Shown piece after piece: positions 24,627 to 34,476 of a DNA stretch of 64,000 nucleotides. Each line of letters opens with the position of its first letter. Position 1 is the stretch's first letter. The notes beneath the pieces are model-generated. The model was not told the origin of the DNA. It did no database searches and saw only the letters and a program-made list of their open reading frames with translations. Made by a program: the position numbers and the translations under genes. Source of the stretch: Spirosoma endophyticum (GTDB taxonomy: Bacteria > Bacteroidota > Bacteroidia > Cytophagales > Spirosomataceae); contig NZ_FOLQ01000001.1 of the NCBI RefSeq assembly GCF_900112365.1, positions 558,001 through 622,000 on the forward strand. Reading direction: 5' to 3'.

Positions 24627-27245
24627 ATGCCACACACCCCGCCCCATTTCGCCGACCGGCTGCTCGAATTCTTCTGTGCTCCTCACCTGCTGGAGGAGGT
24701 GCAGGGCGACTTGTATGAGCGCTACGTGCGGGATGTGCGCCAGTTGGGTGTGGCCAAAGCGAAGCGAAACTATATTTTTAACGTACTGAGTTTTTTTCGG
24801 CCATTTGCCATCAAGCGTCAACCTACTGAATACCCTCAACCACTATTCCTACATCCGGCTATGCTACGTAATTATTTTAAAATTGCCTTGCGCAACTTAT
24901 GGCGTAACAAGTCTTTTTCGGCTATTAACATTCTGGGGTTAGCCTTGGGCCTTACCTGTAGCCTGCTGATTTTTCTGTGGGTTCGGGACGAACTACGTAT
25001 CGATCATTACCATGCAAATGGGCCGCATTTATACCGGCTCATGGAGCGTCAGTTTAGCGATGGCAAGCGCACTGCGTCACCCGGCACACCCTGGCCAATC
25101 TCGCTGGAGATACCCAAAAAGTTTCCAGAAATCGTTCATGCGGCTGGTTTTAGCTGGCCAGGTAGTCTCACCTTCGACGCTAACAATAAAATCAGCAAGG
25201 AAAATGGTAACTGGGCGGGTGCCGACTGGTTCAAGATGTTCAGTGTGCCCCTGCTGGCGGGTTCGCCCGAAACAGCGCTGAAGTCGCCAACCAGCTTAGC
25301 GATCTCCCGAAAGTTAGCCGTCAATTATTTCGGAAGTCCGGAAGCGGCTGTCGGCAAATCGATACGTATTGAAAACAAGGACGACTATCAGGTCATGGCT
25401 GTTTTTGAAGATTTACTCGAAAACTCCTCTGATAAATATGATTTTCTGCTGCCCTGGGATGATTTTGAACGACGTAATAACGGTTGGGCAAACGACTGGA
25501 GTAACCAGGGCCCAAGAGCTTTTGTACAGTTACGACCCGACACCGACGTAGCAGCTTTTGAAGCGAAGCTCAAACCTTTCCTGCACAATTACAACAAAGG
25601 CATCGACCTGAAAAACCTGGCCAGTTTTGACATCGAGCTGTTCCTTCAGCCCTTTGAAGAGATTTACCTCAATTCTGAAATGACCAATGGCGAAATATCC
25701 GGCGGACGAATCGAATATGTTCGACTTTTCAGCGTCGTAGCGGTGTTTCTGCTGCTGATTGCCTGCATCAATTTTATGAATCTGTCTACCGCCCGATCGG
25801 CCAAACGAGCGAAGGAAGTGGGCATTCGGAAAGTCGTTGGAGCCGAGCGGTCGCGGCTAATCGGGCAATTCATTGGCGAAGCTATGATGCTGACACTGAT
25901 CGCCGTCGTGGTGGCTTTGGTATTGATTGCGATCCTATTACCGGGTTTCAACCAACTGACCGACAAGAAAATTGCCCTGCCGTTTACTGAACCATCCTTT
26001 GGACTAACACTTCTGGGCATTGTCGCCGTCACAGGTATCCTGGCGGGCAGTTATCCGGCTTTGTTTCTGTCATCGCTGCAACCCGTCAAAATACTGAAAG
26101 GAAGTCTGAAATTTCAGCCGGGTGCTACGTTCTTCCGGCAAAGTTTGGTCGTCGTGCAGTTCGTTATTTCAATGCTGCTCATTCTGGGTACCGTCGTTGT
26201 CTATCGGCAGGTGAATTATATCCAGACCAAGAACCTGGGTTTCGACCGTGGAAATCTGATTTATATTCCGCTGGAAGGTGAATTGCCCCCAAAATTCACA
26301 ACGCTGAAGCAAGAGCTCACGCAGTTGCCCGGCATTGCCGCCATTTCCCGGATGAGCGAACAACCGGGTGGGATTTACAATGGAACCAGCGATGCCAACT
26401 GGACGGGGAAAGACCCAACGGTGAAAATCAATTTCGTAAACGTATCAGCCGGTTACGACCTGGCGAAAAGTCTCAAAGTCAAGCTTCTACAAGGTCGGGA
26501 CTTCTCCCCAAATTTCACAACCGATTCCGTCGGCTACATCATCAATGAGCAGGCTGCCAAGCGAATTGGCTACAAAAATCCAATCGATCAACCGCTGACT
26601 TTCTGGGGCAAAAAAGGCAAGATTATCGGTCTTGTACAGGATTTTCATTTTTCCTCTATGCACGATCCCATTCAGCCACTGATTATTCGATTTGGCGAAA
26701 AAGACGACTATGGATACCTGCTGGTTCGCACTCAACCCGGCCAAACCAAACAGGCATTGGCCAGTCTGGAGACGATCTGCAAACAGCTTAATCCCAAATT
26801 CCCTTTCAATTACACGTTTGCCGATCAGGAGTTTCAGAAGCTGTATAGAAGTGAACAGGTCGTGGGAACATTGTCAACTTATTTTGCGATCCTGGCCATT
26901 TTCATCGCCTGCTTAGGGTTATTTGGGCTAGCCTCGTTCACGGCGGAACAACGTACTAAAGAGATCGGCGTCCGTAAGGTGTTGGGGGCTTCGGTTACCA
27001 GCGTCGTTGGCCTGTTAGCGGGTAATTTTCTCAAACTGGTCGTCATTGCCATCGTCATTGCGTCGCCCATTGCCTGGTACGTTATGAATCTCTGGTTACA
27101 GGGATTTGCCTACAAAATTCCTATCGCGTGGTGGATGTTTGCCCTGGCCGGATTACTGGCCGTCGGTATCGCCTTGCTGACGGTAAGTTTCCAGAGTATT
27201 AAAGCCGCCCTGATGAATCCGGTGAAATCACTACGTAGCGAATAG
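24627..27245 (+). CDS. FtsX/MacB-like ABC transporter permease with permease-prefix domain (2 of 3)
   Basis: This 872-residue paralogue of the preceding protein has the same order: prefix domain (about 8-75, LLEFFCAPHLLEEVQGDLYE), membrane helix, MacB-type periplasmic domain, and two FtsX domains (RSAKRAKEVGIRKVVGAERS; TAEQRTKEIGVRKVLGASVT). The C-terminus is NPVKSLRSE. Similarity to copy 1 is highest in the prefix and the C-terminal FtsX region and lower in the periplasmic part. This suggests different ligands or partners facing the periplasm. No ATPase gene adjoins. It is presumably in the PadR-controlled operon. Confidence 0.94.
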   Translation: MPHTPPHFADRLLEFFCAPHLLEEVQGDLYERYVRDVRQLGVAKAKRNYIFNVLSFFRPFAIKRQPTEYPQPLFLHPAMLRNYFKIALRNLWRNKSFSAINILGLALGLTCSLLIFLWVRDELRIDHYHANGPHLYRLMERQFSDGKRTASPGTPWPISLEIPKKFPEIVHAAGFSWPGSLTFDANNKISKENGNWAGADWFKMFSVPLLAGSPETALKSPTSLAISRKLAVNYFGSPEAAVGKSIRIENKDDYQVMAVFEDLLENSSDKYDFLLPWDDFERRNNGWANDWSNQGPRAFVQLRPDTDVAAFEAKLKPFLHNYNKGIDLKNLASFDIELFLQPFEEIYLNSEMTNGEISGGRIEYVRLFSVVAVFLLLIACINFMNLSTARSAKRAKEVGIRKVVGAERSRLIGQFIGEAMMLTLIAVVVALVLIAILLPGFNQLTDKKIALPFTEPSFGLTLLGIVAVTGILAGSYPALFLSSLQPVKILKGSLKFQPGATFFRQSLVVVQFVISMLLILGTVVVYRQVNYIQTKNLGFDRGNLIYIPLEGELPPKFTTLKQELTQLPGIAAISRMSEQPGGIYNGTSDANWTGKDPTVKINFVNVSAGYDLAKSLKVKLLQGRDFSPNFTTDSVGYIINEQAAKRIGYKNPIDQPLTFWGKKGKIIGLVQDFHFSSMHDPIQPLIIRFGEKDDYGYLLVRTQPGQTKQALASLETICKQLNPKFPFNYTFADQEFQKLYRSEQVVGTLSTYFAILAIFIACLGLFGLASFTAEQRTKEIGVRKVLGASVTSVVGLLAGNFLKLVVIAIVIASPIAWYVMNLWLQGFAYKIPIAWWMFALAGLLAVGIALLTVSFQSIKAALMNPVKSLRSE

Positions 27246-27253
27246 CGGGGTGT

Positions 27254-27304
27254 AAGGTGCCTGGAGCATGGAATTTCTCCGGCTAACCATGCTCCAGGCA
27301 CCTT
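27254..27304. repeat. 18-bp perfect inverted repeat between permease genes 2 and 3
   Basis: Arms AAGGTGCCTGGAGCATGG (27254-27271) and its exact complement (27287-27304) enclose a 15-nt loop, 8 bp after the stop of permease 2. It lies inside the presumed operon. It could partly terminate or stabilise the upstream message and so lower expression of permease 3. Confidence 0.75.
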
Positions 27305-27322
27305 GCTCTTTACCAGAAACCT

Positions 27323-30004
27323 ATGAAAAACCCTCCCCGTTTCGCCGATCTATTGCTTGAATTATTCTGCGCCCCTCACCTACTGGAAGAGGTACAGGGC
27401 GATTTGTATGAACGCTACGTCCGGGATGTTAGGCAACTGGGCGTGGCAAAAGCGAATCAGAAATATATCCTAAACGTATTGGGTTTTTTAAGGCCGTTTG
27501 CCATCAAACGTCAATCCAGTGAATATTCATCACCGGAATACCGGACCACATTTTTTTTAAGCCCTGTTATGCTACGCAACTATCTTAAAACGGCCGTTCG
27601 CAACCTGACCAAACATCGAGTCAGTACGCTCATTAACTTATTTGGTTTGACCCTGGGGGTTACGGCCTGCCTGGTCATCTATGTGATCACGAATTACGAA
27701 CTGAGTTATGACACGTTCCACCCCGACAGCGAACGAATTTACCGGCTGGTAGGAGAAGCCCAATTCGGCCCAACCGGCGAAAAACACCCGGTAGGTTTCC
27801 CACCCAATGCCGTTCCCTTAGCCCTCCGGCAGGAGGTGTCGGGCATTGAAACCATTGCCGCTTTTCACAGCGTAGAATCGGATGTACTGATCCCGAACGG
27901 CAGCCAGAAACCGAAGCGATTTGAAAGCCGCAGACGAACCGGCGGAAACGCCGATATTATCGTTGCAGAGCCGCAATACTTCGATATTTTAAAGTACGAA
28001 TGGCTGGCCGGAAATCCTAAAACCGCGCTGAATGATCCCTTTAAAGTGGTTTTATCGGAACAGAAAGCGCATAAATATTTTGGGGATTTGCCGCTGGAAC
28101 AGATACTGGGCAAAGAGGTTATTTACGTGGATTCGGTGCGGGTCAGCGTAGCGGGCATCGTGAAAGACTGGTCACAACCAACCGATTTCACGTTCACTGA
28201 TTTCATCTCATTCGCCACCATCCGGGCCAGTCAGCTCAAGCGAGAAATCAATCTGGATCAATGGAATGATATCTGGTCGGCATCACAGGCATTGGTTAAA
28301 CTACCAAAAGGCGTAACGCCGGATCAGTTAGCTGTGCCCTTCCAGCAATTTTCCCGGAACCACATTCAGAAGGAAGTAAAATTCGAGCCTGGCTTGCAAC
28401 CCTTATCCGATCTTCACTTCAATGACGATTATCAGGACAATTATTCGCGCAAAGCCCACTTACCGACGCTTTATGGATTAATGGCCGTAGCGGGGTTCAT
28501 TCTCCTGATTGCTGCCATCAATTTCATTAATCTGGCAACGGCCCAGTCGGTACAACGGGCTAAGGAAGTGGGTATTCGAAAAGTGATGGGCAGCAGTCGA
28601 AAAGGGTTAATTATCCAGTTTTTAAGCGAAACGGCTCTGTTGACACTCGTTTCGGTTTTGATTGCGCTGGCGCTTATCAAGCCAATACTTTCCGTTTTCC
28701 AAACCCTGACTCCCAATGGATTGACGTTCGATTTATTGAGCGCTCAAACACTTCTTTTCCTGGGTATTGTCGTACTCACTACGTCCTTATTAGCCGGGTT
28801 TTATCCGTCCTGGGTGTTGTCTTCCTACGTACCAGCGCTTACGCTGAAAGGCCAGAGTGCCTTAACCGGCGGACAAAAAGGCTACTTGCGCAAGGGGTTG
28901 ATTATTTTCCAGTTCGCCGTGTCGCTGGTGTTCATTATTGGCACACTGATGGTTGGACGACAACTCAATTTCATGCGAAACAAAGATCTTGGTTTCTCGA
29001 CCGATGCCATTATTGAGGTAAATACTCTGCGCGACGACAAAAGCCTGGTGCTAGCCCAGAAAATTAAACAACTAGCGGGTGTTGAGCGGGTTGCGATGCA
29101 ATGGTTTCCTGTGATGGGGCAAAGTCACATGGTTACTAAATTGAAATACAAAGGCAAGAAAGAGGTGGAAATGGACGTATCGGCCAAGATTGGCGACGAG
29201 AACTTTATTCCGCTCTATCAGCTCCGTTTTCTGGCCGGTCGAAATTACATGAAGAGCGACTCACTTCGCGAAATGGTGATCAATGCTACGTATGCGAAAG
29301 CGCTGGGGTTTAAGAGGCCAGCCGATGCGGTCAACCAGTTCATTGATTTTCAAGGGAAACCGTACCCGATTGTTGGTGTCGTCGCAGATTTTCATGAACA
29401 ATCGTTTCACGAAAAGATAGGTGCCGTCTTCCTTGGGTACATGCCCCGGCAAGCCAAAAATATTGGAGTTAAACTAGCCACCAAAGGCGGACAGTTGAGC
29501 GACCTAAAAACTACGCTGTCGAGTATCGAGCAGCAATGGAAAGAAGTGTATCCAGACAATAAGTTCGATTATACATTTCTGGATGAGTCCATCGCCAAAC
29601 TCTACGAAAAAGAGCAGAAAACGGCCCAGCTTGTCAACACCGCGACAGCCATTGCCATCCTGATTTCGTGCATGGGATTGTTTGGACTGGCGACCTTCAC
29701 GGCGGAGCAACGTACCAAAGAAATCGGGGTACGAAAGGTACTGGGTGCCTCAGTGGCCAGCATCGTAGGGTTGCTCTCGAAAGACTTTCTCAAGTTAGTG
29801 TTCATCGCCCTGGTCATTGCCTCTCCAATTGCCTGGTGGGCCATGAACCAATGGTTGAAGGATTTCGCCTATAAAATCGACCTCGACTGGTGGGTGTTTG
29901 CGCTGGCCGGGTTGATGGCCATCACCATTGCCCTCTTTACGGTAGGCTTTCAGAGTATTAAAGCCGCTTTAGTAAATCCGGTGAAATCACTACGTTCTGA
30001 ATAG
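27323..30004 (+). CDS. FtsX/MacB-like ABC transporter permease with permease-prefix domain (3 of 3)
   Basis: This 893-residue protein is the third tandem paralogue. The prefix domain (LLELFCAPHLLEEVQGDLYE) and C-terminal FtsX domain (TAEQRTKEIGVRKVLGASVA; NPVKSLRSE) are close to the other two. The first FtsX domain and periplasmic region are more diverged (QSVQRAKEVGIRKVMGSSRK, NKHRVSTLINLFGLTLGV-like helix). It is the last gene of the PadR operon. A perfect 28-bp palindrome overlaps its stop codon. An ATP-binding partner must be encoded elsewhere, or the protein acts without one. Confidence 0.94.
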   Translation: MKNPPRFADLLLELFCAPHLLEEVQGDLYERYVRDVRQLGVAKANQKYILNVLGFLRPFAIKRQSSEYSSPEYRTTFFLSPVMLRNYLKTAVRNLTKHRVSTLINLFGLTLGVTACLVIYVITNYELSYDTFHPDSERIYRLVGEAQFGPTGEKHPVGFPPNAVPLALRQEVSGIETIAAFHSVESDVLIPNGSQKPKRFESRRRTGGNADIIVAEPQYFDILKYEWLAGNPKTALNDPFKVVLSEQKAHKYFGDLPLEQILGKEVIYVDSVRVSVAGIVKDWSQPTDFTFTDFISFATIRASQLKREINLDQWNDIWSASQALVKLPKGVTPDQLAVPFQQFSRNHIQKEVKFEPGLQPLSDLHFNDDYQDNYSRKAHLPTLYGLMAVAGFILLIAAINFINLATAQSVQRAKEVGIRKVMGSSRKGLIIQFLSETALLTLVSVLIALALIKPILSVFQTLTPNGLTFDLLSAQTLLFLGIVVLTTSLLAGFYPSWVLSSYVPALTLKGQSALTGGQKGYLRKGLIIFQFAVSLVFIIGTLMVGRQLNFMRNKDLGFSTDAIIEVNTLRDDKSLVLAQKIKQLAGVERVAMQWFPVMGQSHMVTKLKYKGKKEVEMDVSAKIGDENFIPLYQLRFLAGRNYMKSDSLREMVINATYAKALGFKRPADAVNQFIDFQGKPYPIVGVVADFHEQSFHEKIGAVFLGYMPRQAKNIGVKLATKGGQLSDLKTTLSSIEQQWKEVYPDNKFDYTFLDESIAKLYEKEQKTAQLVNTATAIAILISCMGLFGLATFTAEQRTKEIGVRKVLGASVASIVGLLSKDFLKLVFIALVIASPIAWWAMNQWLKDFAYKIDLDWWVFALAGLMAITIALFTVGFQSIKAALVNPVKSLRSE

Positions 30005-30081
30005 CATGGGGCGGGGTGCGCGGGGCAGAGAGAAATCCACAAGTGATTTATCCCTGCCCCGCGCACCCCGCCCCATGCTAT
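30001..30081. terminator. 28-bp perfect GC-rich inverted repeat at a convergent junction
   Basis: The arms 30001-30028 and 30054-30081 are perfectly complementary (ATAGCATGGGGCGGGGTGCG...). The left arm includes the stop codon of permease 3, and the intervening 25 nt can pair partly as well. It lies between convergent genes and probably terminates transcription in both directions. Confidence 0.8.
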
Positions 30082-30098
30082 AGTTGGTGTGGACGAAA

Positions 30099-33000
30099 TT
30101 ATTCTTTTAGCAACTTCACTGTCTTATGTTCTTTGCCGGTTTGCACCTTCAATAAGAATAAACCACTACGTTGTCCCAGCGGTACACTCACCTGCTCCCG
30201 AACGCCCGCCTGACCAATCGTATGCTGATATAAAGCGCGGCCCTGACCATCGACCAGATTCAGTTGGACCCGTTCACCCAATACGCCAGAGATCTCAACC
30301 TCGGCCGTTTGGCCCACCACCGGGTTGCCCATGACCCGCACCTGTAAACCGGCATTGGGTTCCTCCAGACCCACTCGTGCCCGGCCACAGGCTGCTTTCA
30401 AATCCCAGACATAAGTTACCACCTGTCCATTCTGGCGAGCCATCAGGGTAAAGGGTTTAACATCATTGGCTGTGCGGCTGTCTTTGTCAACAAACTGATT
30501 GGGGTTGGTTGTCCAGCCCGTAATGCCAGCCGCCTGGAATTCGATTGGACTACCATCTCCGCCCGTGGTTTTGAACATAATGGCCCCCGAGGTACAGTTA
30601 TAGTCAGGCGCAACTAACGCGAACGCACCCCCAACCGGAGGAGTCGTTGGCAAGACGGTGATCTTGAAACTTGTGCTGACCGTGCCGCCAACGGTATGAG
30701 CGGTAGCCGTGACCGTGTACACTCCAGCCGTCGTGGCCGTCCCAACAAGGATGGCAGCCGGGGTAAACATCAATTCTACCGTCTCCAAAAACAGCGACAC
30801 ACCCGGCGGCAAGCCATTGACTCCGAACGACCAGTAAGGGCGGTAGTCCGGCACCCCGCTTGTTGGATCAGAGAAATAACCGCCCAGCACGAAGTAAACC
30901 GACTGACCGACGGTGTAGGTCTGATCGGGAATAGGACGAACCACGGGCGGTTTGGGAGTGGGTGTACTGTTATTGCAACTCGCTTTCAGGTCCCAGACAT
31001 AGATCACTACGTTACCATGCTGGCGGGCCATTAGAGTGAAGGGTTTAACATCATTGGCCGTGCGGCTGTCCTTGTCGACAAACTGATTGGGGTTGGTCGT
31101 CCAGCCAGTAATACCCGCGGCCTGGTACTCGATGGGACTGCCATCTCCGCCGGTGGTTTTGAAGGTAATGGCCCCCGTCGAACAATTGTAGTCAGGGGCA
31201 ATTAACGCAAACGAAGTGCCCACAGGGGGGCTGGTTGGCGAGACGGTAATCTTGAATGTTGTGACAATTGGGTTACCGCGAAAAGCCTCCGTGCTGGCTC
31301 TTACCGTTACCATATAGACCCCCGCCGTGGTGGGCGCACCTACAATAAGCACCGCTGGTGTATATAACAGATCCTGGGATCGGGAGAAGACAGACAATCC
31401 ATCGGGCAGGCCAGTAATTGTGAACGACCAGCCCGGCACGTAGTTGGGAATCACGCCCAGATTGGGGTCCGAGAAGTAGCTCCCTACCGCAAAACCCGAA
31501 CCTGGAAATGATTGACCGACAGTCAGGAACTGGTCGGGAATGGGCTGGCTCACGGGGGGCTGTGGCGTTGGTGGCGTAGTACTGCTACAGGCCGCTTTGA
31601 GATCAAAATTATACGTTACGCTGACCCCGTTTTGGGTAGCCGTAATGGCAATGAACTTGGGGTCACTACGTAGGCCTGCTTCGACAGTACCGAAATTATC
31701 GGTAGCCGAAGCCCGGCTGACGCCCGGTGCAATGTAGGTAATGGTTGACCCATCACCCCCACTGGTATTGAACGTAATGAATCCCGTCTGGCAGTTGTAG
31801 GTCGGCGCGGTGAGCGTCAGGCCAGGCGCTGCCGGCTCTACATTCAGTTTAACCACCTCACCGTAAGTTGACGTGGATTTCAAAAACACCAGGCTACCAT
31901 CTCCCGCGCGATTGATGTCCTGTAAGTAATTATCCGACGAGCTGTCGAAGACCCGCTGTGCCACAATGCTGAATAAATTCGGGTCGTTCAAACTTACATT
32001 GGCAGCACTGACTTTTAAAATTTGAGGGTCGGCCCCATTGGATAACGACGTATTGCCAACTGCGTAGTAGTTGCCAGAATACCGGGTAATGTAGGCTGGT
32101 GTAGGCGCCGTGCCCAGCGACTTGGCCCGTTTATAGTTACCATTCCAGTCCAATTCCAGCATGGCGGTTATTGGGCTCGCACCCGGCACCAGCCCAGCCC
32201 CGACCAGGGCATAACCGGTTCCATCAATTGACAGCATCAGGTCCGTAACAGTGTACATTTTACTGATTGAACTGGCCACGTTTGGGGTTATCGGGAGACC
32301 ATCCAGCAATTTCTGCCAGACCACATTCCCCTGTCCATCGAGCTTGGCCACCCAACCTGTATTTTCAGTCAAACTACTGTTGCTCAAATCATTGACTTTA
32401 CCCGATGTGTTAAAATAGCCCGTGACCAGGTAGCCCCCATCGGGCGTATTTGTCACCGCTTCCCCTTTGGTCAAACTGATGTCAGGATTGGCGGGGTTTG
32501 GCGTGGGATAGGCAATCTGTTTAGACCAGACAAACGTACCCGATGCGTCATACTTTCGGATAATGAGCTGATACGTTATAATGCCACTACTCCCCGTTCC
32601 ATATTGGGGATCTGACAGAATCAGCAAAAACCCACCATCCGGTGTACCGATCAAATCCTCATTCGTAGAGGAATTTCCGAAGAGGTCGCTATCCTGCCAT
32701 ACTCTTGCCCCCCCGTTTGCGTTGATTTTGGTGGCAACACTATTTCCTCTTAACGATATTTTTCCTGCAACAGCTACCCCCCCGTCAGTGGTTGCTGCAG
32801 CAAAATGAGTACCGGCAATCGCTTCGTAATCATAGCCAGGAATTTTTCCGCCAAGGTAAAATCCACCCTTTAATAGACCAGTGCTCCAAATTTGATTTCC
32901 CTGTAGCGAGTTTTTAATGATGCCATCGCCTACGACGCTGGGGAAACCGGGATTGTTGCCCTGATTGATAAATACGGTCGATATAATATTGCCGTCTGTG

Positions 33001-33140
33001 GTTACGGCTAAAGCGGTTCCGGTCTTCGTCCATTGGACATCCGGAATTGGCTGGGCCCAGGCTGGTTGACTAGTTAGTAACCCTATACCGAATAGGGCAA
33101 GCCAAAGGCGGTGTGCCAGTTGTAAATAGATATTTTTCAT
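30099..33140 (-). CDS. Secreted T9SS cargo protein with repeated Ig-like modules
   Basis: This protein is 1013 residues from the ATG at 33140, chosen because it gives a normal signal peptide (MKNIYLQLAHRLWLALFGIG...AWAQ); a longer frame reaches 33215. The N-terminal half (about 30-430) has repeats typical of delta-60/beta-propeller reporters (ATTDGGVAVAGKISLRG, NTPDGGYLVTGYF). Then come three modules of about 80 residues starting APDYNC or APTYNC and ending WDLKA(A/S)C or FDLKAAC, alternating with two putative Ig domains beginning PIPDQ (He_PIG-like; GLPDGLS, TTAGVYTVT). The C-terminus (about 930-1013, ending LFLLKVQTGKEHKTVKLLKE) is a type IX secretion sorting domain. It is a surface or released protein, perhaps an adhesin. 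No enzyme domain is seen. Confidence 0.88.
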   Translation of the reverse strand: MKNIYLQLAHRLWLALFGIGLLTSQPAWAQPIPDVQWTKTGTALAVTTDGNIISTVFINQGNNPGFPSVVGDGIIKNSLQGNQIWSTGLLKGGFYLGGKIPGYDYEAIAGTHFAAATTDGGVAVAGKISLRGNSVATKINANGGARVWQDSDLFGNSSTNEDLIGTPDGGFLLILSDPQYGTGSSGIITYQLIIRKYDASGTFVWSKQIAYPTPNPANPDISLTKGEAVTNTPDGGYLVTGYFNTSGKVNDLSNSSLTENTGWVAKLDGQGNVVWQKLLDGLPITPNVASSISKMYTVTDLMLSIDGTGYALVGAGLVPGASPITAMLELDWNGNYKRAKSLGTAPTPAYITRYSGNYYAVGNTSLSNGADPQILKVSAANVSLNDPNLFSIVAQRVFDSSSDNYLQDINRAGDGSLVFLKSTSTYGEVVKLNVEPAAPGLTLTAPTYNCQTGFITFNTSGGDGSTITYIAPGVSRASATDNFGTVEAGLRSDPKFIAITATQNGVSVTYNFDLKAACSSTTPPTPQPPVSQPIPDQFLTVGQSFPGSGFAVGSYFSDPNLGVIPNYVPGWSFTITGLPDGLSVFSRSQDLLYTPAVLIVGAPTTAGVYMVTVRASTEAFRGNPIVTTFKITVSPTSPPVGTSFALIAPDYNCSTGAITFKTTGGDGSPIEYQAAGITGWTTNPNQFVDKDSRTANDVKPFTLMARQHGNVVIYVWDLKASCNNSTPTPKPPVVRPIPDQTYTVGQSVYFVLGGYFSDPTSGVPDYRPYWSFGVNGLPPGVSLFLETVELMFTPAAILVGTATTAGVYTVTATAHTVGGTVSTSFKITVLPTTPPVGGAFALVAPDYNCTSGAIMFKTTGGDGSPIEFQAAGITGWTTNPNQFVDKDSRTANDVKPFTLMARQNGQVVTYVWDLKAACGRARVGLEEPNAGLQVRVMGNPVVGQTAEVEISGVLGERVQLNLVDGQGRALYQHTIGQAGVREQVSVPLGQRSGLFLLKVQTGKEHKTVKLLKE
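30394..31261 (-). repeat. Two ~280-bp direct repeats inside the T9SS cargo gene
   Basis: Segments about 30394-30672 and 30982-31260 are nearly identical at a constant offset of 588 bp, for example GGGTTTAACATCATTGG and ACAAACTGATTGGGGTTGG in both. They code for modules two and three of the cargo protein. Recombination between them would delete or add one Ig-plus-module unit in frame, since 588 is a multiple of three. Confidence 0.8.
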
Positions 33141-33472
33141 ACGTGTAAATTTTGAAAGTGGTTTTATTGTACACAGAAAAGCCTGACAGACCAATCTGGA
33201 CTTCAAGCTAAACAATTAGAAGAAATAGTATTACTTTTCTAATTAATTTGCCCCAAAAGTGAAAGCAATAGTCCCCAATTTGATAGGAGAAGAGTTCTAA
33301 CAGGGAGTTTATACGATCATGTTTTGACGATACATGGGCCGTGTCGATGGCTTTTGGGACTACAATCAATGTCATCAAGCCCTTACGTAGCAGGTATTTT
33401 TCCGGATTGATGTACCCTTCGCCAAGCTGCGTAGTCGATAAAGTTGCTTCTGAACAGGAGCCGTAAATATTT
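33141..33472. other. Gap without a convincing gene
   Basis: This stretch between the T9SS cargo gene and a palindrome holds an open frame of 94 codons (33208-33492, minus strand). Its start codon lies inside the palindrome and its product resembles nothing I recognise. I see no RNA gene. It probably contains the promoter of the cargo gene. Confidence 0.4.
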
Positions 33473-33536
33473 CTTAAAGCAATAGACTCCATTATAAAAC
33501 AATAGATTGCTTTACATTGGAGTCTATTGCTTTAAG
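33473..33536. terminator. 19-bp perfect inverted repeat downstream of the esterase gene
   Basis: Arms CTTAAAGCAATAGACTCCA (33473-33491) and its exact complement (33518-33536) flank a 26-nt loop, starting 20 bp past the esterase stop codon on the minus strand. Transcription end or mRNA 3' stabilisation is the likely role. Confidence 0.7.
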
Positions 33537-33555
33537 AATAACTACTGACCAGCGA

Positions 33556-34467
33556 CTATTTAGCTACCCACTCATTCTTCTTCATCCAGACAAACAGGGG
33601 CTGCATCCACTCTTCGGTGGGTATTTTCAGGACAAATCCGTGATCTCCTTTAGGATATAAATGCATTTCGGCCGGGACGCTTTGATGACGTAGCGCTTCG
33701 TAAAAAGCAAGGCTGTTGTCTACATCAACGACTTTGTCATCACCCGCATGGGTAAGGTAGGTAGGTGGAATCTGTTTCGTTACGTGCAGTTCATTCGAGA
33801 ATTGCTCAATTTTCTCGGCAGCGGGGTTTGTCCCTAATAAATTTGCTCTTGATCCTTTGTGACCTAGTGTCTCATTCATCGAAATAACCGGATAGATCAG
33901 AATCATAAAATCTGGTCGTAAGCTGGTTTTGTTCGTATTTTCGATAAACGGCTCGTTAAACTTCGTTCCGGCAGTAGCAGCCAAGTGTCCACCCGCCGAG
34001 AAGCCCATAATACCAATTTTGTCGGACTTGAGTCCCCATTCGCTGGCGCGTTCCCGTACGGTTTTTATGGCTCGCTGGGCATCCTGAAGCGGTCCTATCG
34101 TTTTATCGACCATGATGGAGTCGCTGGGTAACCGGTATTTCACCACAAAGGCAGCGACGCCATGCTTTGTAAAGGTTTCCGCAATTTTAACGCCTTCTGC
34201 GTCATAACTTTCCCCGGAATAACCACCACCTGGAAAAATAACAACTCCAGCGCCACTGGCCTTCTCGTTCGATGGCAGAAAAATCGTCATGGTCGGTTTT
34301 GATACCTTTCGGTACCAAACGATTTTACCTTCTTTTTCTGTAGTTAACTCCTTCATCGTATAGGACGTAGCATTGGGGATTGCTCCGGAATACAATGGAA
34401 TAACCTGTTGGGCCGAAACGCTACCAGCGAACAAGAGCGGGAGAATACAGAAACCGAATTTTGTCAT
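33556..34467 (-). CDS. Secreted alpha/beta hydrolase (esterase/acetylxylan-esterase-like)
   Basis: This 303-residue protein has a signal peptide (MTKFGFCILPLLFAGSVSAQ). The hydrolase core contains the oxyanion-region motif VIFPGGGYSG, the nucleophile elbow GFSAGGH, the acid-region HAGDDKVVDVDNS and the catalytic His in YPKGDHGF. It resembles BD-FAE/xylan-esterase-type enzymes that cleave ester groups from plant polymers or small esters. It stands alone between two palindromic junctions. A similar hydrolase lies at 54028-54957. The physiological substrate is unknown. Confidence 0.88.
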   Translation of the reverse strand: MTKFGFCILPLLFAGSVSAQQVIPLYSGAIPNATSYTMKELTTEKEGKIVWYRKVSKPTMTIFLPSNEKASGAGVVIFPGGGYSGESYDAEGVKIAETFTKHGVAAFVVKYRLPSDSIMVDKTIGPLQDAQRAIKTVRERASEWGLKSDKIGIMGFSAGGHLAATAGTKFNEPFIENTNKTSLRPDFMILIYPVISMNETLGHKGSRANLLGTNPAAEKIEQFSNELHVTKQIPPTYLTHAGDDKVVDVDNSLAFYEALRHQSVPAEMHLYPKGDHGFVLKIPTEEWMQPLFVWMKKNEWVAK

Positions 34468-34476
34468 ACGTAAAGA

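Noticed and set aside
33208..33492. 94-codon open frame between the T9SS cargo gene and the esterase gene
   Set aside because: Its ATG lies inside the palindrome 33473-33536, the product looks like no known protein, and its end runs into the region upstream of the cargo gene. Not listed as a gene.
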